Positions 42,201-54,200 of a stretch of 60,000 nt of DNA are shown here, piece by piece. The DNA comes from Antedon mediterranea (lineage: Eukaryota > Echinodermata > Crinoidea > Comatulida > Antedonidae): positions 27,822,288-27,882,287 of the forward strand of contig NC_092676.1 in the NCBI RefSeq assembly GCF_964355755.1. Reading direction: 5' to 3'. How positions within the stretch are numbered: position 1 is the stretch's first letter; each line of letters starts with the position of its first letter. The translations under genes and the position numbers were made by a program. The notes beneath the pieces are model-generated. The model ran no database searches. It saw only the letters and a list, made by a program, of their open reading frames with translations, and had not been told where the DNA came from.

Positions 42201-45200
42201 GTACCAACAAGCCCACTTAGGTTTGGGTTGACCCACTGTGGGATCGTAAACACAGTAAAAAAAATATATTATTTAAGTTACCTTTCTATGATCCATCTTT
42301 GAAGGTAATATTTACTGAAGCTTTGTCTCCACTATCAAACTTTATGTGACAAAAAAATGCGATGTGCCCATATATGGACACGATGATGTCATATCACTAC
42401 CATATTTGGGCACATCACACTTTTTTTGTCAAACTAGTTTGATAGTGTAGACAGAGCTTAAGAGACAATCAGTAACTTAAAGATGTATTATTATATAATC
42501 GAATATGTTAATGTTTATTTAAATAATCTATTGTATTCTAAATAACATGTATGGAGAAAGTGAGAAACACTTTTTGACATTTGGCCACGCTTCTCTTTTG
42601 TGCATATCTATTTACCTTGTAGATGGGAACTGAGGAATGACTAATGAAGCATTATTGTAATAATTATCAAGTCAATGTGTTCATTTGCAATCTTGTTTAG
42701 AGATCAATCAGCTGCACTTTTGATTGGTTCGTTTACCTTGTGATACTGCGACTCCATCCTCCACAATTAAAATCACCTGGGGAAAACTCAATTCAGCTTC
42801 CTTAACATTTTGAAAACACTGCTGGAATCATTTTTCTATGATTCTATTCCAAATGGATTATCAATTTGTTATAATTTTTATAATGCTGTTATCATTATCT
42901 CTATCATTCAACTGTTTTTTGATATTATCATAAATGTTGTCATTTTCATCCATTTAACCATCATTAAAAATCATCCTCATTAACACCATTGTCATTTTCG
43001 TTACTTTAACCATCTTAATCATCATCATTAATATCAATATTGTCATTTTTATCATTTTATCATCAACCATCATTATCAATTTTATCATTATGTTCTTGAT
43101 CATCATTATTATAAATATTGTCCTTTACATCATTTTAAGCCTTATCAAGTATGCTTACTTTACATACTATTGTTCTATCACAGTTAGAGGTAATAAAAAA
43201 GAATTTATGAAAAAACTTGTTCACCAGAAAGGTGTTCTTCAACCAGGCTGTATATCATTGTAACACAAAGTATTGAAATAAAAATTAAAATCAAGGTTGA
43301 AATTAAAAAAAAAAAAAAATATATAAAGTTTAATAGTAAATTAGACAAACAACAACAACACAAGGACACATTTTTGTTAAAAAATTACAAATTGTCTTTA
43401 AATATTTATCAATTACTATCATAAGTCATCATTATCAATATTACCATTATCTTAATCATCAATATCCTTGTTATTATTGCTATTATCAGTTCAATCTCAC
43501 CCTTTCCTACTATCATACATTGCCATCATCAACATCAAGGACATTGTGTTTACTTCTCATACATGCAATTCCCTAAATTCTAAGCACTAGAAAATAGTGT
43601 GAAAATATCGATGTATACATCTAAAGACTAAGTGTACGACGCTGTCAAAGTAAACGTTGAACTGGAACATGGCTCTTTGATACTTTGAACTACGACAGTC
43701 AATCTATAAGAAAAACGAGACGAATATTGACGTACGTATGGCTGTATGTTGAATTAAACACCACAAACATTCAATCAAATAACAACTTGTGCCAACATGC
43801 CACTTTGAATTTGTTAAATTTACAAATAATTTATAGCGTTTAAAAGGACAGCCTCTATTTGGGTTTAAAGCTGTATCTACACTATCAAATTTTATTTGAC
43901 AAAAAAAATGTGATGTGCTCATATATGGACATGTTGATTTGGGCACATCACTACTATATTTGGGCACATCACAATTTTTTGTCAAACTAGTTTGATAGTG
44001 TAGACAGAGCTTAAATAATATATAATAAATTTAGTTTAAAAATAAATTGGTTGATGATATCACTTTAATTTCTTTTAACGATGTTTATATTAAATGTTTG
44101 TTATTCCAATTTTTGTTTACAGACTGTATTCTCTAAATCTTATTTAGTATTTTTTAAAGGTTCTTGCATTGTGTATATTTTCGATTTTTAAAACATTTTT
44201 TAAAAACCTTTATCCTATGTAAGCAACTCATTATATATGCCTTTGGGTACATCTCATAAAGTTTTATAATGTAGACAGAGCTTATGATAATAATATAGAA
44301 ACTTTGAATAGTTAGTTAAGACAATAAGGGTTTTACTTACAAAATCATTTGAAGTGAAAAGAATGTTGAGTCTTATTATTGACATTTAGAAATAAAAGTC
44401 TGAAAATCGTGGCTCATCTTACAAATTCTAGTGACAGGAATTGACATAGAAAATGAATAGGTGGGTAGTTTGAGTGAATGTCATAAGAGCAAGCCAGTGG
44501 ATTAGTATGTTATTGATTAAGAACGGTTGAAGATTTCAGTAAAAGGCAACAGTTTAGATTGACGTTGAGGTTTGAGCCAACAAGAAACAGTGTATTAACA
44601 TTTTACGTCCTAAAGCTCTGTCTACACTATCAAGCTAGTTTGACAAAAGATGTGCCCATTATGGGAGTGATACTGTGCCCAAATATGGTATGATATCATC
44701 ATGTCCATGGGCACATCGCATTTTTCACAGTTTTGATAGTTTAGCCTTACAGAATTTTAAACTTTTTATTTGCACCTATTGATTATAATATTGGTTTTTT
44801 TTTATTATTAGATGTATGGTAGTAGTAATATTGCATGGTTTTTGTGGTCTTTTAATATGCTTGTTTTGCTGTGTACTTTGCTGTTGAATTTAATTAGTTT
44901 GTAGCACTAATTATCACAGACCTTTTGTTGTCTCTTATTGGATGAACCCAATGTTTGTACTTTAATGTATTTTTTTTCTAGTAGCACTTTTTATATACTT
45001 TAGTCCTTATTTACATTCTTCTCTTCTGTTCTTTATTGTGTACTTTATTGAAAATTAAAGAGGACCCCTGAAAATCAACATCTCAGTGTAATAAAAAAAA
45101 TATTGCCTTTTCTATCAATTGTTAACCAAAGATAATCAACTGTACCCATCCTCAACAGGGGTTTCCTAAATTAAATATTTTAAAAAGGAACCAACTCAAA

Positions 45201-48200
45201 ACATGTATTGCATATATTTAAATGTATATTTGCTTGTTTCATATATTTTCCACATATTCAACAAAAAAGAACAGATATTTATACTTTTGAAAAAAAATAA
45301 TTTATCTTGTTTCTTTTTTTCTATAGTTGCAATGAAGGTACCTGGGTTGATCAAGTCAATGCAACATCGCCATTTGAGGAGTATGTGAGCGCCCTTTATT
45401 GGGCTGCAGCGACGATGACCAGTACAGGTTATGGAGACATCAGCGCCCACACCACCGTGGCGCGATTCATCTCCGTTGTTGCAATGCTTGTTGGATTGCT
45501 TTTATATGGTTACTGTCTGTCATCAATTGCTGCAACACTAGCCAATTCTGATGCTCCAAGGTAGTGTATTTTAAATAATTTGAATAATTATGCAAATTAT
45601 TATGCAAATCAGATACGACTACAGTTTAGTTGCAATATAAACATTGCTTTTAATATATTATGACATTTCTGGTTTTTAATGGAGAAATTTTAAATTAAAA
45701 AAAACTAATTTAATTAAAAAAGAAAATATAGATTTTACTGAATCAATTTTTAGTATATATTTTTTTTACTATTCGATTTTTGAATTAATATTATATTAAG
45801 AAAATATTACATAATTTACTTGTATCGTGAAGTGTAATAGAGATATTCAGTTTAGTTCCATATTGAATTTGTATTTAAAAAAATAGCAGATTGATCACGA
45901 CGAAAGCCCTCTGGGAACGTGGAATCTGTTTCCGCGGATATAACGGCAAGCCTCCTGTACTTAAACCGCTTTATCGGTGCTGAATGATAATCTAGTGCGA
46001 CAAGCAATACGATTGTATCACAATATTTGGAGTGATTAGCGCGTTTGTGTCATCTCTCTTGATGTGTTGGTGTGTTCTTAACGCACCGTGGAATCTGTTT
46101 AAGTAGCTTACGCGTAATTGCTCTCTGTTGATTACTTTATTGTTTTAGGTTACTTAAAGCTACTCTTCTACTGCAAATGTGAGATTAAATTAAATAAATG
46201 CAAACAACTACTATAATAGTATCTTCAGAGACAAGAATATTTGTGCAGTATTAATAGTAGTAGTAATTGTTTTATCGAAATTTTGGAAATAAAATTATGA
46301 AAATGTTTTATCACCTTTGTAATTATGACAATGATAACCATTTTGCTATTAATAAAACATTTTTATTAATTGATAAAACTAAAGTTCAGTCTATACTATT
46401 AAATTGTATGTGACAAAAAATGTGCCCATATATGGACATGATGATGTCATATCACTACCATAGTTGAGCATATCACTACCATATTTGGGCACATCACATT
46501 TTTTGGTCAACTAGTTTGATAATGTAGACAGAGCTTAATAGATAGACAGAGCTTAATAGATAGTTTAGATACATAATGTTGATTAAATGTACTCTTTATG
46601 ACTTGTTACTATAGGGTTGGCTTTCAAGAGAAGCTTTTTGCTGTTCAAGAGTTCATGAAAGATCATGGTCTAAGCAACGATCTTACCAATCGTGTCATCA
46701 ACTACCTTAGCCTGGTGTTCAGAAAACATCGGTATGTCAAATCTAATCTGACCATCCCTGGTCCAATGGTGTGGAACCCTTAATAGCACACTCTTTTGTG
46801 TCCTTTTTAATTTTACTCTACATTTGGTTTTTTTTCCTAGAGGAGAAGCGATGCCTGGAGGGGAATTACTCATGCATGACATGCCCATACGACTTCAGCA
46901 AGATGTAGCTTTTGAAGATGCCAAAAACACCATTGGACAGGTATTATAATATAGTGGAATATTCCATTTCTGGTGACACACTAAAAACTTAATATGCAGT
47001 GGAATACTCCATTTCTGGTGACACACTAAAAACTTAAAATGCAGTGGATTACTCCATTTCTAGTGACACACTAAAAACTTAAAATGCAGTGGAATACTCC
47101 ATTTCTGGTGACACTAAAAACCACAAATGGAATACTCCATTTATGGTGACACAAAATTACAATACTGTTTTCAAAGTTTTGCAAACTTCTTAGAAATATC
47201 TATCTTTTCAACAATACTAATAGTGATAATTAATCCAAAGATATTATTTGCGACCTTAATTGCAGCATCAGTCTAAAAGCGACGCGTAATTCTACTGCAA
47301 CTGTGAATTACCTTTAGGCGATAATTTCAAGAACCGAGAAGTATGAAATTAAAAAGTGCAAATGTAATTCATCACATTCAGATATTTGTTAGAAAAGATA
47401 ATTTACTAATTCGTTTGTTCACCATAATTTGTTTTGTATACATTTTGCGTAACGGATTCTATTTCTTATAGATTTAAATCCTCAGTGGCAAATGGAAATG
47501 CGATCCCCTAAGATTAAGAGAGTTCAGTCTTAAAAGATTGTGACTGTGTTCCCCCAAGGTTTACTAATCATAACAAGAGCAGACAAAGATGAATTTGTTT
47601 ACCAAAATATTAATAAAAACATAATTGACAAACTATTATTTTTATTCACAGAAGTACAGTATTTCTGGGTTTTTTGCCAGTTTCGTTTCGTTTATTTATT
47701 AGACCAGCATTAAATCAATAGAAATATATATATAAAAGAAAAAGATGAAAAAATGCTGGACAGGGCCAGGTTAAGCAAAATACATGTAACCCAAACAAGT
47801 CAGCTACCCCTAATTTCCTAAAAAATTAGTCTACAAATAAAATAAGAAAAAAGGAAAGAGTCGTGCAGGTTAGATTTAAAGTGAATGCAAAAAGGCATGC
47901 TATATACAGTGTGAAAAAACAATATTTTAGTTAACCCATAAATGTTTATACTACACAGTGTACACTGCCGTTGTTATACTGAAACGACTCATAAGCTTCT
48001 CAGCTATAAAGATTGAAAATTGCACAGCAATTATTTTCATTATGCTCATATAGTAGCTATGTCTTATTTCATTGATTTTGCCAGGCATACCAAGATGCAT
48101 AGTCTACGTTCCCTTGTGTACAATTTCTGTTAATATTATAATTATATGAGACATATTTGTGTAATGTCTAATCCATTGCTATATAATATTATTCAATAGA

Positions 48201-51200
48201 ATTTTGCGTTTATATTCAACAATGTTAATATAAATTAAAATTCAACTTTATTATGACAAATCATGACTTTTTAAACATATTTTTTTAAAGATCTGATAAG
48301 AGAGCGAGTGTTTGTGTAGTGTGCATTAAATTAATGCAGGATTGAATAGATTTATTATGCAACAAATGGATAGATGTTGCCTAGAGCAAAATTCACAGCG
48401 TTTGCAGAAAATAACTGAAAACTTTTGATATCGTTAATAAAAGCAAATCAGAATACTCGTGATAGAAAATCTATAATTTATAATCATAATACAGCCAGCA
48501 GTAGCAAGAAATACCTTTATTAACTGTGTATTATATAAGAAATATTTGTGTATATTATGTATTTAATAATAAAAAGGAAAGATTTTATATTAAAAGGGAT
48601 ATATCCTATAATTTTGCCTGACTTCTGAACTTTCTGAATATAAACTTTTAAGCTCTGTCTATACTATCAAACTTCTGGACCAAAAAAATGCCCATGGACA
48701 CGATGATGTCATATCACTACCATATTTGAGCATATCACTACCATATTTGAGTATATCACTACCATATTTGAGCATATCACCTTTATTTCTTATCTATTTC
48801 AACGAACTATTTTAATATTTATGTATCTTTATTGACAGGTTCCATTGTTTCAAGACTGTGATGAGGCTTTTATACGGATGTTAGCCCTGCAGACACATGC
48901 ATACCTGTTTACACCTGGTGACGTCATTGTCTATGAGGGGGATATGGGAAGAGAGATGTACTTTATAAGACGTGGCACTTGTGAAGTATGTAAATATTAA
49001 TATTTAAATATCTCTACTCTTCCTCTCTCTTTGTTTCATCCTCATCTTCAATTTCTTCCCTCATCTTATTGTACATCTGTCATCTTCTTTCTGCCTTCTT
49101 GTTTTGCCTCTTTTCTGATCCCCCTTCTTCTACATTGTTTCTGTTCTACCAATTCCTCTATCAACTACCCTAAGGGGTTATAGTCCAAATATTTCACCCC
49201 CCCCCCCCTTTACTTTAGCCAAAGAATGTTCATGTTTATGCTACCATTCCTCCTCAACATTAGAATGTAATTACTAATATATTTTAGTACCTCCAATATT
49301 TCAGTCCTCCATATCAAAACATTTATTTTTTATACAGCAACTAGAAATCTCAACCGGTGATTATGGATACGTATTATTAGGAACAAATTTGAAATTTTGT
49401 GTGATAACCTATTATATGGCGTGAAATGCTACCATATTTTAAAATTAGGCTCAGCGATATTTAAGCTTTCATCTGTGAAGCTTGAAAGCGGCTATAGTAA
49501 CTTTACCCTATCAGAAAATTGACGGTAATTATGTTGTACTCAGTGCAAAAGCAATTATTCTGTAATATTATTTTCACCATCACTGCCTGCTTTCATCAAT
49601 AGTTTGCACTAATAATATTATATTATTGAAAATACCAAAAGATATTAAAAAAAATATCCCAATTCTTAACATCTAGTTTAGTTCCTTTCCGTACCATGGA
49701 GACAAGGGCCGCTATTGTATGTTTTTTTTTTTTTAAGTAAATTGATTCAAATTGTTAGCCTGTGATAAACAACACAGACTGAAGTTCTTAAGCTCTGTCT
49801 ACACTATCAAACTAGTTGGACAATAAAGTGTGATGTGGCCAAATATGGTAGTGATATGACATCATCATGTCAATATAATAGGCACATCACATTTTTTTGT
49901 CACATAAAGTTTGATAGTGTAGACAGAGCTTTAGTTATATTAATTAATGAATATGTAAACGATAATTCTTTTCTATTAGATCATGTCTAAGGACATGACT
50001 CGTGTTGTAAGCACCATAGGTCCGGGTCACTACTTTGGAGAGGTAGGACTGATCTTTGGTGATTATCGAACGGCTACCGTACGTGCCGCTTCTTATTGTG
50101 AAGTGTTAATGTTACAACGACCTGCGTTGGATGAAGTTCTTGATCACTTTCCTTTGATAGCAAAGTAAGTTTGACTTTAGCGATACTACATTACAAGATA
50201 ATTCGCTCACTAATAACCTTTAATTATTTTCATTATTAATAAATCGTAATCGGCTGCTTAGTATTATATTTTTGTATCATATCTCTCATTAACCTCATTC
50301 ATTTGTCATCATTATTATCATATGGTTGTTACCCACCATCAGCATATCGTCACCAGATCATCATCATTATCACCAGATCATCATCATTATCACCAGATCA
50401 TTATCATCATTTTTCATCATCATCATCATCATCATTACCATTTTTTATCATCATTTTTCTTCATCATTTTTCACTATTATTTTTTACAATTATCATTTTT
50501 CATCATTATTATTTTTCATCATCATCATTTTTCTTCATTATCATTTTTCACCATCATCATTTTTCACCATTATCATTTTTCATCATCATTATCATTTTTC
50601 ATAATCAACCTCCTCATCTGTCTGTAATATCCTACTCATTCATCATGGTTTTATTTCAGGATAACCAATGTTCCAATTCATCAAGCATTTTAAGAAACAA
50701 TTTTCAATTTATGGGCTATATAGAATATTCATTAACAATTATGCCTCAAGTTTTTTCATAATCATCAATAAACAAGTTACGCCTGACAATTATACCTGTA
50801 ATTTTTTTTTTTCAATCGCGCTGCAAAATCATAAAATATTTTTGTTTCTATGGAAACTGAAATCTACCGTTGAAATTCACGCTCATTGTCTATCGAACAG
50901 GGAATTAACGGACAATAACTAATGTTTGTAATTTTGCGAAAATGATTGATTTTTTTCTGACGGTATTATTTCTCGCCCACAGGCAATTCAAAGAGGCGGC
51001 AGAGAACAAGAACCATCTGCTGGATCTCCAAAAAGCTTGCAAGCAAAAGGAGAAACAGGAAGTGCGAAGTAGGTACCTTTAGAATTATCGTCTCATTTGT
51101 CCAAATCACCTTGACATTGCATGATTTATCAATTCTATCTCTCAGCGTATGATGACTGGAGTTCTGCAAACAACATTCATTTTGTTTCAATGCCAAATTT

Positions 51201-54200
51201 GGTCCTTGATAAAGTCCAATGAGACTGATTACTTATTTTTACTTGTTATTTATATTTTGTATAATTGTTATTATTTTATTTTATCTAATGATGTTTGAAT
51301 TTTTTCATTTTGATAAACCGTGAAATTATTCTTAATTTTTGTGCTACGTCGTATCAGCTAATATATCTATGATATTATTAATTATCTTGTTTAAACTAAT
51401 AATTTTTAATAAAAAAAGATTAAAAAAATAATCTAAATTATGAATATTGGAAATACAATAGACTCACTGCACCCATGCAACACATGAGTGATGATTCTTT
51501 TCTTATTGTTTTAGCTGCAGCATCTGTCCTAGATGAAGATAGCTCATACGAGGCTACAGTACACAAACCAAGCGATGCCTCTGTCAAAGTGTTTGATGTG
51601 TAAGTTTAACATTTGTTTTTGTTTGTTTTTCATGATGTGAATTACATTTTATTTTACCTTACATTTATTTTGTTGGATTGTTATTTTGTCAGAAAGGTGT
51701 CCTTTACTACAATACATTATATATTTATTTAAAATTATTTATTACAAATGTATTTAATTATGCTACTTAATATTTATATTTTATTTATTTTACACAACCT
51801 AAAAATGTGATTTACATATTAATGATTTATTATTGAATAATGTATCATTTCTTTTAACAATAATTATCAATTTTAACATTATATAACATTTATCTATTCA
51901 GTTATCAACACAAAAATCATTATTGACCAGGGCGTGTTGAAAGATATTGACCAGGGCGTGTTAGAAGATATTGACCAGGGCGTGTTAAAAGATATTGACC
52001 AGGGCGTGTTAAAAGATTAACATGGGCTAGTCCAAATTCAGAATTGGGTATCTCTAACCCTTGATCAATACCATTACAATTTAATAAAGATATAAATGTT
52101 AATTAACATAATATTTTATATAATCATACTTATGTCGTTGATTTTTGCTGTTGCGTTTGTGATATTTTTTATTTTGGCAATAAAGATTAAGAATACTAAG
52201 AATTTCATATTAATATTAATTTCAAATGACATAAATAGCTATGGGATAATACTTTGTATTCAGTTACCTGTCGTGTACAATCTTAAAGCTCTCTCTACAC
52301 TATCAAACTTTATGTGAGAAAAAAATGTGAGCTTTACAGATCTTAATGTGTTATCATTAAAAATATATTTTAAGCTTTATTATGTTGCATTTTGTGTGCA
52401 AAACTCAATGTTGCCATGTACAATTTTAAAGCTCTGTCTACACTATCATATGGTAGTGATATGCCCAAATATGGACATGATGATGTCATATCACTACCAT
52501 ATTTGGGCACATCACATTTTTTTGTCACATAAAGTTTGATAGTGTGGACAGAGCTTTAGAGATATATCTTACTGTGTTATACATTAAAAATACATTTTAA
52601 GCTTCATTATGTTGCATTTTTGTGTGTGTAAAAGTCAATGTAGCATAATAATATACTGTATATGATGATAATGATATTTCAATGAAGCATAGCGGCAATT
52701 GTTGTTGTATCAAAAAACGCAAAATGCCAGCCAACTAGAATAAATATCATTTTAATTTAATAATATTGTTTTGTTGTCTTCGGTCTAAAATTATAAGATA
52801 ATATGATGAGTAAATATATAAATTATAAGATCTGTAATTATTTATGATATTTTTATTATATTTTATAATTATTTTTTAAACATTTGTGTAATTGAGTTTA
52901 TACAATAATATTTATATAATATTTATTTATATACATGAGGATTAATATATCAATAAAGAAAAGAAAAATTTAAAAAATGTAACTAAAATATACAAGTTTA
53001 TTACAAATAATAATTTCTAAAATTTTTTTTTATATATTTAATATTAACAATGTTTCTATAAAACAATAATTTATTTGTAATTCTATGTTCTATTCTAGTT
53101 ATTTTTATTTTGTTCTTTTTTAGAAACACCGACGACTATTTGAACCCATTCAGGGAATTAAATATTTTTGGTAGAATTTTCTCAAAGTTGTTGATGAGGT
53201 AAGAGTTCCTTTATTTTCAAATTTTATAGTATTAGTAATTTCCAAACTGAATATTATATTGTAATCATTATCTGTAGTACAGTATTATATTATTATTATA
53301 TATTATTTTATTTATTTGATTTGAAACACATTTAATGAGGGTGATCCATCCAGCAGTTGCTGACCAAGTATTGTTCGAGTACTAATTTAAAGCTCTGTCT
53401 TATACTATCAAACTAGTTTGATTAAATTCAGAAATTTAACTTTATATGACAACAAATTGTCATCTGTACCCAAATATGGTAGTGATATGACATCATCATG
53501 TCCATATATGGGCACACCACATTTTTTTGTCTCATAATAAAGTTAAATGTCCGAAATTAATTTAAATTAAAAGACTTTGTTCAATCCATTGTCAACTTCC
53601 ACAAATTTCGAAATGAACATATATCATGTAATCGAAAGATAATATCCCCCACCCCCATTTCCACAAATTTCGAACCCAGGCCCTATGGGACTACACTTGG
53701 GCTTTTTCAATCCCATTACATCAATGACAACAATGGTCAGATTCTAATGTACAATACTATGTCCATGTATTCTTTTAACACAGTACATTTTACTATGAAT
53801 AACATTGTGTATTCAATAAATATCACTATGTTGCATCTTTGCAATTCAGATTCTTGTTTATTATTTCTTTAAAGGTCACTGAAATGTAACGATATTTGCT
53901 ATTATAGCTTTTTTCAAGATACAAATTGTATTATTAGTTTAATTAATTTGATTTACATTGATGAATTTATTCAAACTCAATAATAGATGGCACAAGTAAT
54001 TAGAAATCAAAGCAGGATGATGTCATATCACTACCATATTTGAGCACATCACTACCATATTTGGGCACATCACATTTTTTTGTCACATAAAGTTTGATAA
54101 GTAATAGACAGAGCTTTACAGATATCTTACTGACCAATAAATGGACATGATGATGTCATATCACTACCATATCAGGGCATATCACTACCATATTTGACAC

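Larger units (their letters stand above)
39507..45326 (+). other. Intron 14 (5.8 kb)
   Basis: Rich in MITE family 1 (copies 13-19), including a MITE-plus-flank tandem duplication (41123-41625), and a degenerate ATCATT-rich patch (42870-43135, resumed 43425-43520). The remainder is AT-rich with no exon. Confidence 0.8.
45561..46614 (+). other. Intron 15
   Basis: Contains MITE family 1 copy 20 and a GC-richer stretch (45890-46110) with GTGGAATCTGTTT twice (about 45920 and 46088), purpose unknown. Confidence 0.78.
46941..48838 (+). other. Intron 17
   Basis: Opens with a short tandem array (46952-47155) and ends with a truncated MITE family 1 copy (48648-48782). Otherwise AT-rich with no recognised feature. 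Confidence 0.8.
51600..53123 (+). other. Intron 21
   Basis: Contains a 22-24-bp tandem array (51924-52018) and two tandem MITE-plus-flank units (52283-52640). Strongly AT-rich elsewhere. Confidence 0.82.

Noticed and set aside
45196-45450. Minus-strand open frame over the pore exon
   Set aside because: Antisense of exon 15; the plus strand encodes the TGYGD filter.
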